Positions 54,436 through 63,954 of a DNA stretch of 64,000 nucleotides are shown one piece after another; positions within the stretch are counted from its first letter, which is position 1, and each line of letters opens with the position of its first letter. Source of the DNA: Nitrospira lenta (GTDB lineage: Bacteria > Nitrospirota > Nitrospiria > Nitrospirales > Nitrospiraceae); NCBI RefSeq assembly GCF_900403705.1, contig NZ_OUNR01000012.1:1-64000 (forward strand). The letters are read 5' to 3'. The translations under genes and the position numbers were made by a program. The notes beneath the pieces are model-generated. The model had not been told where the DNA came from. It saw only the letters and a program-made list of their open reading frames with translations, and searched no databases.

Positions 54436-56013
54436 CTATGCGGTGGAGAGAGGTTTCTTGATGCCGAGCTTCTGCATACGGGATCGGAGAGTGTTGGGAT
54501 GGAGACCAAGCCGAGTCGCGGCGCCCTGTTTTCCTTCAATGACCCAGTTCACATCCTGAAGGATGCGGAGGATGTGGGCTCGTTCCACCTCTTCCAGGGA
54601 ATCGGCAACCGGCAACAGCGGGGCGGAGTTTCCCGGGAGCATCACCTCGTCGATCTGAAGCATCGGCCCGTTTGCGAGAATCGTGGCCCGTTCGATTACA
54701 TTTTCCAGCTCTCGAATGTTGCCGGGCCATGAATACGCCATCAGACGATCCATCGTCGCGTGTGACACACCATCAAATCGTTTGCCAAGCTTGGTTGAAC
54801 ACTTTGTGATGAAGCGGTTGACCAAGGACGGAATATCGGCAGCACGGGCAGATAGAGGAGGCACCTCGATCGGAAACACATTCAGCCGGTAGAAGAGATC
54901 GGCCCGGAAAGAACCGGCCTTCACCGCCGCATGGAGGTCACGATTCGTAGCCACGATTACTCGCACATCGACCTTCGTCGAATGACCGCTGCCGACCCGT
55001 TCGAATTCTCGCTCCTGCAACACCCGCAGAAGTTTCACCTGCGCATCCAGCGGAAGTTCTCCCACTTCATCCAGAAAGATCGTCCCTCCGTCCGCCAACT
55101 CAAACCTGCCAATGCGACGCTGTAAGGCTCCCGTAAATGATCCCTTCTCATGACCGAAGAGTTCGCTTTCGATAAGATTGGCGGGGATCGCGCCGCAGTT
55201 CACCTTCACCAAAGTGCGAACCCGGCGAGGGCTCATGTGGTGGATTGCCCGGGCGATCAGTTCCTTGCCCGTCCCGGTATCTCCGTGGATGAGGACCGTT
55301 GAGTCGGTCGGTGCGACCTGTTCGATCGACCGCAGCACGGCCTTGACGCTCTGGCTCTCGCCAATGATCTCGTCAAAGTTATGCTCGAGTTTGATCTCTT
55401 CACGAAGGTAGAGATTCTCGGCTTGCAGCCGATCCTTCAGCTGTTGAACTTCCGTAAACAGCTGCGCATTCTTGATCGCAATCGCGGCCTCATTGGCAAA
55501 GACAGCCAATCGCTCGAACTCCTCTCCGCTGAGCGGCCGGCGTCCGAACATCGCGATGACGCCAAGCAATTCCCAGCGGAACTTCAATGGATACCCGGCA
55601 AAGGAGCGGAGACCATTGTCGAGCATCCATTGTTTATTCGGAAGTCGATCGTCGCCGAGTACGTCGTTCGTAAAAATGGCGCTGGATCCTTGCGCGATCT
55701 TTCCGATCTTCAATGCGCCAAGCGGGATACGGCGATATTCCCCTTTGAGATTGGTATAGAGCCCGGCGCTCGCTTCAAGATGCAGGCAGCGGCTCCGGTT
55801 CGCACAGTCGGCCGCTTTATAACAGTCGGCACAAAGATCGCCGAGACCCAGGAGCCAGATACGAGCGAAGGCCGCATCCAACTCCTCCACCAAACCCTGG
55901 GTGATGGTATCCAACACGACCTGAAGATCGAGACTCGAGGCCATTTGAAGGGTTATACGTTCGAGTATTGCGCGGGGACTCGTAGATCGGTCAGGGGCAG
56001 GACCGGTTGGCAT
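54436..56013 (-). CDS. Sigma54-dependent activator with GAF domain (FhlA/NorR-like layout)
   Basis: 525-aa enhancer-binding protein. GAF domain ~25-185 containing four cysteines (61, 64, 70, 76; pattern CxxCx5Cx5C). The AAA+ domain from ~213 has Walker A GDTGTGKE (244-251), sigma54-contact loop GSFTGA (291-296) and Walker [10 protein letters not shown] Fis-type HTH ends it ([20 protein letters not shown]). The Cys cluster could bind a metal or iron-sulfur cofactor, so it may sense redox state or a gas; this is inference. A consensus -24/-12 promoter and two palindromes directly downstream mark the hydrolase operon as its likely target. Confidence 0.9.
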   Translation of the reverse strand: MPTGPAPDRSTSPRAILERITLQMASSLDLQVVLDTITQGLVEELDAAFARIWLLGLGDLCADCYKAADCANRSRCLHLEASAGLYTNLKGEYRRIPLGALKIGKIAQGSSAIFTNDVLGDDRLPNKQWMLDNGLRSFAGYPLKFRWELLGVIAMFGRRPLSGEEFERLAVFANEAAIAIKNAQLFTEVQQLKDRLQAENLYLREEIKLEHNFDEIIGESQSVKAVLRSIEQVAPTDSTVLIHGDTGTGKELIARAIHHMSPRRVRTLVKVNCGAIPANLIESELFGHEKGSFTGALQRRIGRFELADGGTIFLDEVGELPLDAQVKLLRVLQEREFERVGSGHSTKVDVRVIVATNRDLHAAVKAGSFRADLFYRLNVFPIEVPPLSARAADIPSLVNRFITKCSTKLGKRFDGVSHATMDRLMAYSWPGNIRELENVIERATILANGPMLQIDEVMLPGNSAPLLPVADSLEEVERAHILRILQDVNWVIEGKQGAATRLGLHPNTLRSRMQKLGIKKPLSTA

Positions 56014-56084
56014 ATCGTGCTCCGTGCTGGTTCACTCAACACGGAGCACGATAGGTGGCCTCTCACAGCAATGTCAACGCTCGC

Positions 56085-57167
56085 TCAGCTATACTGATCC
56101 CAGGTATCACACTGCTTGATGGCCCAAAAGACGGCTTCCTTGAGTTTCTTTAATGTCTGATTCTCCGGATCCCGCAACCGCTGCAGCTTCTTGTCCAAAT
56201 CATAGAGTGGTTGGATCGAACGCTTGTCGGGAATCTTACCCAACGCCCAGGCTACTTCGGTCAGCACCGTCCAATCGGTTTTCGGATCTTGCAGCTTGGC
56301 CAGCAAGGGGAGCACAACGGACGCATCGCCATGCAGGCCACCCAACTGCCCCAAACCCTTTGCAGCAGAAGCTTGCATGTCTACCATGGGGGACGTATTC
56401 ATCACGTCTACGAGCAGCGGGATCCCCTCCTTCCCGAGGTTGCCCATCGCCACCAACGCCTGCTTGGCCAGATCGCGATCCTGCAGCACCTGTTTAAGCT
56501 TCGGCAGGGCTTCATCCGCCTGCATTTCCCCCAACAGCGAAATGATTTTGACCTTCCTGGGCAGACTCGTCTCTGAAGAATCCATCAGCTTCAGCAAGCG
56601 GTCGGCATGGCCCCATTCGGCGGCGAGAATCAATGGGAACTCATACTTCTCGAGTTGATTCGTCAGCCGCGCAATAGCAAAGCTTCCCGGATCTCCGGCC
56701 TGAGCCGTCTGAGCGGCGGTCGCGGCGTCTTCGAAATCCGTGCGGACTTCCTTCTGCCATTTAATCTTCATTCCGCCTAAGGCATACGTCAGCTGGCAGG
56801 CCGGCCCTTTCCATAGCCGAGAGGGAGCATCAGGCAGATCATTGTCTCCTCCCGACGAGGCCGTGCCCTCCCAGGTCTTGCGTTGTTCGCATTTCACTCG
56901 AAATACCGCATCATGCGTCTTGGAAGCATCCTGCACTACCGTGTAGCCGACCTCACCGAGGCGGCGCGAGACCGCAGAGGTCAACGGACCAGCATCAATC
57001 GCGCCCTTGTCGGTCAGTGCCAGGGCTTCTACCAGCACCACTTGAATCTTATCGAGCTGTGCTTTTTGTTCAGCGGTGAAATATTCACGATAGGCCCCAG
57101 CCGGGTCAGCCCACAGCACCATAGCCCAACTGACAATGATGGAGATGAAAAAAGAAAAGCGATACAT
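56085..57167 (-). CDS. Exported HEAT-repeat protein
   Basis: 360-aa protein: signal peptide (YRFSFFISIIVSWAMVLW, cleavage about ADPAGA), an N-terminal alpha/beta domain (~30-190) resembling DUF4410-like GNA families, and HEAT-like helical repeats (~195-340: VKIISLLGEMQADEALPKLK, ALVAMGNLGKEGIPLLVDVM). HEAT repeats bind partner proteins; no catalytic residues are visible. AAGGAGGTGGTGCA precedes the ATG. It is upstream of the GAF-type activator gene on the same strand, 72 bases away. Confidence 0.75.
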   Translation of the reverse strand: MYRFSFFISIIVSWAMVLWADPAGAYREYFTAEQKAQLDKIQVVLVEALALTDKGAIDAGPLTSAVSRRLGEVGYTVVQDASKTHDAVFRVKCEQRKTWEGTASSGGDNDLPDAPSRLWKGPACQLTYALGGMKIKWQKEVRTDFEDAATAAQTAQAGDPGSFAIARLTNQLEKYEFPLILAAEWGHADRLLKLMDSSETSLPRKVKIISLLGEMQADEALPKLKQVLQDRDLAKQALVAMGNLGKEGIPLLVDVMNTSPMVDMQASAAKGLGQLGGLHGDASVVLPLLAKLQDPKTDWTVLTEVAWALGKIPDKRSIQPLYDLDKKLQRLRDPENQTLKKLKEAVFWAIKQCDTWDQYS

Positions 57168-57435
57168 TGCACCACCTCCTTACCCATATGGGAGCTTGAG
57201 GTAGACCACGTCTTTACCAGTATGTAGCCTGCCGCCCTCACTGCGGAGACCCCATAAACCAGTATACTCTCACCCTCCGGTACGAACCAGGACCCACCTA
57301 TGCCCACCCCAATCTCCCTCCTGCTCCCCCTTGCAGAAAGACAAATCCATACGGCCTCCTGCCCAGGGTCGTCGCTGCTCTCCATTGCTCACTGTCTGAA
57401 CACTCAAAACTGCATAAACCCCGCATGAGTATGGG
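57168..57435. other. Non-coding region between the HEAT-repeat gene and tRNA-Leu
   Basis: About 270 bases without a credible ORF, holding the leader of the minus-strand HEAT gene and the upstream part of the tRNA-Leu unit. I see no repeats or further RNA gene. Confidence 0.45.
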
Positions 57436-57465
57436 TTGACAGTAGGTCGCCTCCGACGGTACAAA
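57436..57465 (+). promoter_or_regulatory. Possible sigma70 promoter of tRNA-Leu
   Basis: TTGACA (57436-57441), an 18-base spacer, TACAAA (57460-57465). The -35 is perfect and the -10 weak (four of six). It lies 70 bases before the tRNA. Confidence 0.45.
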
Positions 57466-57534
57466 AGGCTTACACAATCGCGTGTTTTGCTGTCTCAGCA
57501 TCCGCGTCGACAGCCCCGCGATGCTCCCCACCGT

Positions 57535-57617
57535 GCGAGCGTGGCGAAACTGGCAGACGCGCGAGACTTAGGATCTCGTGGGTAACCGTGGGGGTTCAAG
57601 TCCCTCCGCTCGCACCA
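57535..57617 (+). tRNA. tRNA-Leu (UAG anticodon)
   Basis: Acceptor GCGAGCG pairs with CGCTCGC, followed by A and an encoded CCA. The anticodon stem CGAGA/TCTCG closes loop CTTAGGA with TAG at 57569-57571. A long class II variable arm follows (TGGGTAACCGTG), as in leucine tRNAs. T-loop TTCAAGT. The trigger factor gene starts 60 bases downstream. Confidence 0.95.
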
Positions 57618-57676
57618 AATTTGACGGCAACTCCGTTTGGGCCCGCCCATCACGGTACGTGGAAGGACATTGAGGC

Positions 57677-58999
57677 ATGACGATGAAGATGGAAATGACC
57701 GAGCTCGGCCCCATGAAGCGGGCATTGAAAATCGAAGTCCCTGCGCAGGAAGTCACGCAGCGTTTCTCGCGAGCCTATACGGAGCTGAACCGCCAAGTAC
57801 GCATTCCAGGATTCCGCCCAGGGAAAGCCCCGTTGGGCCTCCTCGAAAAGCGCTACGCGAAAGAAGTCGAAGAAGATGTCATTCGCAGCATCGTGCCGGA
57901 TTTCTACGACCGCGCGGTCCGCGAGGCCGGCATCAGCCCGGTGCTCGTCGAAATCCCACCGCTGGAACGGGTGAAAATTAAGAAAGACGAACCCTTCACC
58001 TTCACGGCCACAGTCGAAATCAAGCCGACCATCGAACTGCGTGACTACAAAGCCCCCAATCCGATTTCGCTGAAGCCGGACAAGCGGACCGTCACCGATG
58101 AGCAGCTGGATCGGGCCCTTGAGGTGCTGCGTGAACAGCAGGCGAGGCTTGAAGCCGCCCCAGCCGGCACCGCATTAGGCGAGGGAGATTTTGCCGTCGT
58201 TGATCTCGAAGGCTTCCTCGATGGCACCTCGCTCGAGGGAACCAAGAAAGAAGGCCAGCTGCACAAAGTCGGCTCCAAAGCCGCGCTCCTCGGCATTGAA
58301 ATCGACAGCTATGTAGCCGGCAAGAAAGAGGGAGACATCATCGAGATTCCTCAGAACTATCCCAGCAGTCATCCCGATACGCGAGTCGCCGGCAAAACCG
58401 TACAGTTCAGCCTAGCCATCAAAGGCGTAAAGCAGAAAACACTCCCGGTACTCGACGACGAGTTTGCCAAGGACTGCGGGCCCTTTTCGTCGCTTCAAGA
58501 AATTAAAGACAAGCTGCGCAGTGAGATGGAGAAAGCCCTCAAGCGCGACATTGATGAATCCTACAAAGATACGATTCTCAAACGGCTGGCTGAAACACAC
58601 CACTTCGATCTGCCGGAAACCCTTGTCACGCGTGAGTTGGACGCCATCGTTCGACAGAGACTCCAAGAGCGGCAACGTGGCAAGGCCACCGATCCATCAC
58701 CCGCCGCCACGGCCGAAGAACTCAAGACTATCCGCGAAGAGAACCGCGACGAAGCCAACCGGCGCGTCAAAGTCGGTCTGATCCTCGAAGCCATTGCTAC
58801 GAAAGAATCAATCTCCGTCAGCCAGGAAGATATGAACAACGAGGTCACCAGGCTGGCCACCGAACTCCGCGTTCCGATGGCCGAGCTCGTGAAAATGATT
58901 CAGGCCGGCGGCCAGGATTCCATCGAGGAGCTGCGCTCGCGCATTCTGGCGGATAAAGCGTTGGACTTTGTATACCGCAACTCTGTGATCCAAGGTTAG
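57677..58999 (+). CDS. tig: Trigger factor
   Basis: 440-aa ribosome-bound chaperone. N-terminal ribosome-binding domain with the signature GFRPGKAPLGLLEKRY, a central FKBP-type prolyl isomerase domain (~155-245, FAVVDLEGFLDG), and a C-terminal helical chaperone domain. It forms the usual tig-clpP-clpX cluster. Confidence 0.97.
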   Translation: MTMKMEMTELGPMKRALKIEVPAQEVTQRFSRAYTELNRQVRIPGFRPGKAPLGLLEKRYAKEVEEDVIRSIVPDFYDRAVREAGISPVLVEIPPLERVKIKKDEPFTFTATVEIKPTIELRDYKAPNPISLKPDKRTVTDEQLDRALEVLREQQARLEAAPAGTALGEGDFAVVDLEGFLDGTSLEGTKKEGQLHKVGSKAALLGIEIDSYVAGKKEGDIIEIPQNYPSSHPDTRVAGKTVQFSLAIKGVKQKTLPVLDDEFAKDCGPFSSLQEIKDKLRSEMEKALKRDIDESYKDTILKRLAETHHFDLPETLVTRELDAIVRQRLQERQRGKATDPSPAATAEELKTIREENRDEANRRVKVGLILEAIATKESISVSQEDMNNEVTRLATELRVPMAELVKMIQAGGQDSIEELRSRILADKALDFVYRNSVIQG

Positions 59000-59065
59000 A
59001 CACGGTGCCTGCAAACGCCTCGATCGAGGGGCGCGCTCCAAACATTGCGGAAAGGAATTGAATCT

Positions 59066-59704
59066 ATGTTGGTCCCGATCGTAGTCGAACAAACCAATCG
59101 AGGCGAACGCTCCTACGATATCTACTCCCGGCTCCTGAAAGACCGGATCATATTTTTGGGGGCGCCGATCGATGACATGTTCGCGAATCTCATCATTGCC
59201 CAGCTCTTGTTCCTTGAGGCCGAAGACCCCGAAAAGGACATCAATCTCTACGTGAATTCCCCCGGCGGCAGCGTCACGGCGGGACTCGGTATCTATGACA
59301 CGATGCAATACGTGAAGCCGCCGATCAATACCATCTGCCTCGGCCAGGCGGCAAGTATGGGAGCCTTGCTCCTCACCGCCGGAGCAAAGGGCAAACGCTA
59401 CGCACTGCCCAATGCCCGCGTCATGATTCATCAACCGCTCGGTGGATTCCAGGGGCAGGCGACTGAAATCGATATCCATGCACGAGAGATCCTCAAAATC
59501 CGTGAACGGCTGAACGAAATCATGGCCAAGCACACCGGCCAACCCATCGAGAAAATCTCGCACGATACCGAGCGCGACTACTTCATGTCAGCAGAAGAAG
59601 CCAAGAAGTATGGCCTGATCGACGAAGTCATCTCTCGGCAGACGAAAGGGCTCAAGTCTGTGGAGTCAGGCGACGCAGCTAAAGACGGGGCCAAGGGTAA
59701 GTAA
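59066..59704 (+). CDS. clpP: ATP-dependent Clp protease proteolytic subunit ClpP
   Basis: 212-aa serine protease that forms a 14-mer chamber. Catalytic Ser in [11 protein letters not shown], His in [13 protein letters not shown], and Asp in DRDYF-type region ([12 protein letters not shown]). I chose ATG 59066 because AAAGGA lies nine bases upstream; a longer frame from 59045 adds seven residues. It partners with ClpX encoded directly downstream. Confidence 0.97.
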   Translation: MLVPIVVEQTNRGERSYDIYSRLLKDRIIFLGAPIDDMFANLIIAQLLFLEAEDPEKDINLYVNSPGGSVTAGLGIYDTMQYVKPPINTICLGQAASMGALLLTAGAKGKRYALPNARVMIHQPLGGFQGQATEIDIHAREILKIRERLNEIMAKHTGQPIEKISHDTERDYFMSAEEAKKYGLIDEVISRQTKGLKSVESGDAAKDGAKGK

Positions 59705-59717
59705 CACAGGAGGGCGC

Positions 59718-60974
59718 ATGGCCAAGCAGGACAAGGTGGATCGACACTTACGGTGTTCTTTTTGCGGGAAGAGCCGCGATGAAGTACGCAAGCTGATCGC
59801 GGGCCCGACCGTCTATATCTGCGACGAATGCGTCAATCTTTGTAATGACATCATTGCAGAGGACTGGGAAGAAGCCAAAGAAGAAATCTCGTCCAAGCTC
59901 AAAAAGCCTGCCGATATCAAGCACCATCTCGATCAATATGTCGTGGGGCAAGATCGTGCGAAGCGGATTCTTTCCGTCGCCGTCCACAATCACTACAAGC
60001 GTATTTCCTCGAAAGAAAAAGACGTCGATGACGTCGAACTTCAAAAGGGGAATATCTTGGTGGTCGGCCCGACCGGAACGGGAAAGACCCTGCTGGCCCA
60101 GACCCTGGCCAAATACCTCGATGTCCCTTTTACCATGGCTGATGCCACCACCCTGACGGAAGCCGGATACGTGGGGGAAGATGTCGAAAACATCATCCTG
60201 AAGCTTCTCCAAGCGGCCGATTACGATGTGGAACGGGCGGAGCGCGGCATCGTCTATATTGATGAAATCGATAAGATCAGCCGCAAGAGCGACAGCCCGT
60301 CGATCACCCGCGATGTCTCCGGAGAGGGCGTGCAGCAGGCGCTGCTCAAGCTGATCGAAGGCACCGTGGCCAATGTCCCTCCGCAAGGCGGACGGAAACA
60401 TCCGCATCAAGAATTTATTCAGGTCAATACCAGTAACATTCTGTTTATCTGCGGAGGCGCATTCGTCGGGCTGGAATCGCTCGTTGAGCAGCGCTTGAAT
60501 CGCAAATCGATGGGCTTTGGAGCAGAAATTCGCGGACGCAGCGAGGCTCGGCTGGGAGAAATGCTCGCCCATGTCCAGCCGGAAGATTTCCTCAAATACG
60601 GACTCATCCCTGAATTTGTCGGCCGCGTACCGGTCGTCGCCACACTTGAGGAACTGGATGAGCGGGCACTGGTTCGCATCTTGACCGAACCGCGCAACGC
60701 CCTGACGAAGCAGTATGAAAAATTGCTTTCCTTTGAAAAAGTGAAACTCAAGTTTACCGAGGGAGCTCTCGGCGCCGTCGCTCGTAAAGCCTACCTGCAA
60801 AAAACAGGGGCACGAGGACTCCGCGCCATCCTTGAAGAAGTGATGCTGGACGTGATGTACGATGCTCCGTCACAAAAGCAAATCAAGGAAGTCCTTATCA
60901 CAGAAGATGCGATCTCCGGGAAGAATCCCCCGATTCGTATTTTCGAGCAGGATAAAGACGCGAAGAGCGCATAA
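59718..60974 (+). CDS. clpX: Clp protease ATP-binding subunit ClpX
   Basis: 418-aa AAA+ unfoldase. N-terminal zinc-binding domain [11 protein letters not shown] and CDECVNLC, Walker [13 protein letters not shown], Walker [13 protein letters not shown], pore loop GYVGEDVE, and the ClpP-contacting region CGGAFVGLE. Starts 13 bases after clpP. Confidence 0.97.
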   Translation: MAKQDKVDRHLRCSFCGKSRDEVRKLIAGPTVYICDECVNLCNDIIAEDWEEAKEEISSKLKKPADIKHHLDQYVVGQDRAKRILSVAVHNHYKRISSKEKDVDDVELQKGNILVVGPTGTGKTLLAQTLAKYLDVPFTMADATTLTEAGYVGEDVENIILKLLQAADYDVERAERGIVYIDEIDKISRKSDSPSITRDVSGEGVQQALLKLIEGTVANVPPQGGRKHPHQEFIQVNTSNILFICGGAFVGLESLVEQRLNRKSMGFGAEIRGRSEARLGEMLAHVQPEDFLKYGLIPEFVGRVPVVATLEELDERALVRILTEPRNALTKQYEKLLSFEKVKLKFTEGALGAVARKAYLQKTGARGLRAILEEVMLDVMYDAPSQKQIKEVLITEDAISGKNPPIRIFEQDKDAKSA

Positions 60975-60987
60975 CCCGCGATCCTGA

Positions 60988-61013
60988 GGCCGAGTCACTC
61001 CCGTGGCTCGGCC
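60988..61013 (+). terminator. Hairpin after clpX
   Basis: GGCCGAG-T-CAC, loop TCCC, GTG-G-CTCGGCC: an 11-pair stem with one T-G wobble, starting 14 bases after the clpX stop. No U-run follows; probably the end of the tig-clpPX transcript. Confidence 0.5.
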
Positions 61014-61113
61014 CATCTCCCCCCTCAATATCACCCGTCATTTTCTCTTTTGTTCGGCTAGGTCGCCGATGGTCCGTCGTGCGACAACGGCTTGATGGTT
61101 TCTTGCAGATTAC

Positions 61114-61141
61114 TCGACAACAGAAAATAACGCGCTATATT
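61114..61141 (+). promoter_or_regulatory. Likely sigma70 promoter of the PilZ pair
   Basis: TCGACA (61114-61119), a 16-base spacer and TATATT (61136-61141), each matching five of six. The first PilZ gene starts 33 bases after the -10. Confidence 0.5.
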
Positions 61142-61173
61142 GAGGGAGTATCAGAACCGCCCTAGGAGGCCCC

Positions 61174-61692
61174 GTGAAACTTCCCGTATCCCTCAGCCTT
61201 CGCCACAAAGGGAAAACGCTCGAGCTGGACGCCTCACGCGAAATCGTGAACCTGCTCGGGAACAATGGGGAAGCGATCGGAAGCCTCTCCTGGGATTTTG
61301 TCATCGATCAGATCCTCGCCTATCGCAAACCCGTATTACCCAAAGAAACGCGCTCTGAACCTCGGGTCAATCTCGCGTTTCGAGTACGATACAAGACTCC
61401 AGAAGGAGACCGCTACGACAGTCGGGCGGGAGGTATCGGAGGAGGCGGACTCTTTATTGAAAGTACGACGCCGCTCCCGGTCGGCACCAAACTCGCCATG
61501 GAATTCTCTCTGCCGGAGCAGCCATCCGAGTGGATCCAGGCGAAAGGAATCGTGGCCTGGGTCTGCCCCAAGGCGGATCAATACACCTTTAGCCCTGGCA
61601 TGGGCGTTCGATTTACCGACATTCAGCCAGAAGCGCGGGATCGCATCTTGGCTATCGTCAAAACCCTTGAGGGCACCGAACGCGCCGCTTGA
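61174..61692 (+). CDS. PilZ-domain protein (first of two)
   Basis: 172-aa protein with GTG start and AGGAGG upstream. Residues 1-55 form a short N-terminal domain (LRHKGKTLELDASREIVNLL), and ~60-165 a PilZ-like barrel. The usual c-di-GMP motifs are altered: EPRVNLAFRVRY in place of RxxxR, and GGIGGGGLFIES where D/NxSxxG is expected. It may not bind c-di-GMP. It is followed by a paralogue 52 bases downstream. Confidence 0.78.
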   Translation: MKLPVSLSLRHKGKTLELDASREIVNLLGNNGEAIGSLSWDFVIDQILAYRKPVLPKETRSEPRVNLAFRVRYKTPEGDRYDSRAGGIGGGGLFIESTTPLPVGTKLAMEFSLPEQPSEWIQAKGIVAWVCPKADQYTFSPGMGVRFTDIQPEARDRILAIVKTLEGTERAA

Positions 61693-61744
61693 CGCATCCC
61701 ATGACGGCCCTCCTCTGCGCCAGATCCATTGAGGCTCCTCACGC

Positions 61745-62272
61745 ATGAAATACCCCGTCGCCAGCACCACGAATCACCAGGGGAAATACCTCGTGGTCGA
61801 CCCCCATCAAGAAATGATTCTGATCCACGATGCCGCTGACACCCTCCTCGGAGGCATCCCCTGGGGAGCCGTCATTGATCAACTCCTGGCGAGTGATGAC
61901 GATACGCGCTTTGCCCATTGCCGCACACACCCGCGAGCCCCGCTTGCACTGAAAGTCCGCTATTCCACTCCCGAAGGGAAACAATTCGATAGCTTGACCG
62001 GCGGCATCGGCGGAGGCGGACTCTTCATTGAAAGCGGCACCCCGCTCGCTCCCGGAACGGAAGTATCTGTGGAATTTGCCTTGCCGGATCGGCCCTGGGA
62101 GAAGGTCAAAGCCAAAGGCAAGGTCGCCTGGACAAGGAATCGACCAGAGCGCCATCTTCTCTTTCCAGGAATGGGCGTGCAGTTTACGGATATCGATGAG
62201 AAGGCGCAGGCACAGCTGGTGGAATTGGTTGAGGCCTTGAACCGGAATCGCGTGCTCCCCGAAACCCCTTAA
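61745..62272 (+). CDS. PilZ-domain protein (second of two)
   Basis: 175-aa paralogue of the gene upstream with the same layout: N-terminal segment (HQGKYLVVDPHQEMILIHDA), then HPRAPLALKVRYSTPEGKQF and GGIGGGGLFIESGTPLAPGT, so it shares the changed PilZ motif. Its last 89 bases overlap the convergent HEAT-repeat lipoprotein gene. Confidence 0.78.
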   Translation: MKYPVASTTNHQGKYLVVDPHQEMILIHDAADTLLGGIPWGAVIDQLLASDDDTRFAHCRTHPRAPLALKVRYSTPEGKQFDSLTGGIGGGGLFIESGTPLAPGTEVSVEFALPDRPWEKVKAKGKVAWTRNRPERHLLFPGMGVQFTDIDEKAQAQLVELVEALNRNRVLPETP

Positions 62273-63047
62273 GCGTGTGATCGGCCCAGCGCCGCACTTG
62301 TACGCTTTCGTCGTGGCTCGCGACGAATCGCAGCCCCTCTCCAAACTCATCCACTGAAAAGAATTGCAATCGATAGGCTATCTCACCCCGGACGGTTGCC
62401 GAGGACTCTGTCTTCAGTCGCTCCTGGAACAATTCCACCACTCTGGAATTCCCCGACTCACCAAGCACCGCCACCGCAGTTTGGCGAACTTGTGAATCGG
62501 GATCGTGAAGACTGTTCACGAGCGCCTGCATAACCTCTGGAGAGTCACTGCCCTCAAAAGCCTGAATCACGGTACGACGCACCTCTGGATCGGCATGCGC
62601 CAACTGTGACAGTGCCAGCGGCCAGATCTCCTTCGAGGGATCCAGAGACCCCAGAGTCTGTGCGGCAGCCGCGCGCACTGATTGGACCGAGTCGACAAGT
62701 AACCCGGCTATGTGCGCCCTGGTCCCCGAATCAAGAGGGCCCACGCCTCCTAAACTCCGTACCGCCGCCTCACGCACAATGGGTGACTGGTCACCTAACG
62801 CCACCACGAGCCTGGGAACCGCCTGCGGATTGCCGATCTTGCCCAAAGCTTCGGCAGCGGTTCGCCGTGTCACGGCATCACGATCATCCAACAGTCTTAA
62901 TAGTGCTTCTACAGTACGTTGCGGAGCAACCGTCGCTGGCGGTTGATAACATCCGAGGAGTGAGGCCAAACAGAAGCTGAGTAGGACAAACAGGCTACAC
63001 GAGGGCATCGTACCAATACTGGATGGATAACAGCCGTAGCGCTTCAC
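62184..63047 (-). CDS. HEAT-repeat lipoprotein
   Basis: 287-aa predicted lipoprotein: hydrophobic [14 protein letters not shown] gives a lipobox. Then about six HEAT/PBS-lyase-type repeats ([60 protein letters not shown]). The GTG start at 63047 overlaps the tatA stop by four bases; an ATG at 63008 is an alternative with no positive n-region. The C-terminus overlaps the second PilZ gene by 89 bases. Confidence 0.75.
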   Translation of the reverse strand: MKRYGCYPSSIGTMPSCSLFVLLSFCLASLLGCYQPPATVAPQRTVEALLRLLDDRDAVTRRTAAEALGKIGNPQAVPRLVVALGDQSPIVREAAVRSLGGVGPLDSGTRAHIAGLLVDSVQSVRAAAAQTLGSLDPSKEIWPLALSQLAHADPEVRRTVIQAFEGSDSPEVMQALVNSLHDPDSQVRQTAVAVLGESGNSRVVELFQERLKTESSATVRGEIAYRLQFFSVDEFGEGLRFVASHDESVQVRRWADHTLKGFRGARDSGSRPQPIPPAVPAPSHRYP

Positions 63048-63847
63048 GCCTGTTTGGGAGGTTCCTCATCCACCGCCGGCAGTTCTCTGGCGGCCTCCAG
63101 AGATTGCTGAAACTCTTTCTGCGCAGAATCCATCTCAAATTGAATGGTCCTCACTTGGGGGTCCACGGTATTCCGAACATCGGCAACCGTCTGCCGGAAT
63201 GTTCGTAACGCATCACCCAGCCCTTCGCCAAGACCCTGCATATCATTTGGAGATAACCCCGCCGGCGCTTGGGCTGCTTTCGCCTTCAATGCGGCTTGTT
63301 GCGCCTGTACGCGAGCCACCGCATCTTTGTTCACAATTGCAGAAGGACGCTTCGCCGCCGGCTTTGCCTGAGCTCCCGGCGGAAGAGGCGGATACTGCGC
63401 GCGGGACATGGGGGCCGGAGCGGCAGCCCGCTCCTCCATCGACAGAGCCTGCTGCCCGCCACTCGCCTGAGTCGGTGGAGCACCGGCTGGACGAGCAGCT
63501 TGCGGAGATTGTGGGCCCATGTTGTACATCATCGAGGCTGTCGTTCCTGGCGTCAGCTCAGGACCAGGCACATAGGGAACATTCGTCGCCTTCGGTGTGC
63601 CTTGAACCGGTGCAACCGGCTGAAGATCAGACGCTCTCTCAACGTGAGCAGCCTCTACCGTAGCCGTCATGTCAGGTTGAGCCTGAGCGACCTCTTGCGG
63701 AGGCGGGATCTCATTAACTTCCTTTTTGAACCCTTTCAGAGCCTTGCCAACGCCTTCTCCGATTTGCGGCAAGCGGCCCGCTCCAAAAATAATCAATACG
63801 ATCACCAGGATGATGATCAGCTCTGAAATCCCCATTGTCCCGAACAT
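63044..63847 (-). CDS. tatA: Twin-arginine translocase subunit TatA/TatB-like with long C-terminal extension
   Basis: 267-aa Tat component. Residues 1-50 are a classic TatA/B start: membrane helix [20 protein letters not shown], then the amphipathic helix [16 protein letters not shown]. Usual TatA proteins are 60-100 aa, TatB up to ~170. Here ~165 Pro/Ala/Gln-rich residues follow, then a helical stretch near the end ([20 protein letters not shown]) that recalls TatB. The window encodes several Tat substrates (NxrA, the substrate-binding protein). tatC is not in view. Confidence 0.85.
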   Translation of the reverse strand: MFGTMGISELIIILVIVLIIFGAGRLPQIGEGVGKALKGFKKEVNEIPPPQEVAQAQPDMTATVEAAHVERASDLQPVAPVQGTPKATNVPYVPGPELTPGTTASMMYNMGPQSPQAARPAGAPPTQASGGQQALSMEERAAAPAPMSRAQYPPLPPGAQAKPAAKRPSAIVNKDAVARVQAQQAALKAKAAQAPAGLSPNDMQGLGEGLGDALRTFRQTVADVRNTVDPQVRTIQFEMDSAQKEFQQSLEAARELPAVDEEPPKQA

Positions 63848-63954
63848 GGTCGCACCCTTCCTGCTCGCAGGTGGTCAAAACCGCACTCGCTCAACTCTCA
63901 TACAATGAAAGAATTTAGCCGCCACAACAAGACACTGTCAAGAAACGGGCGGGG

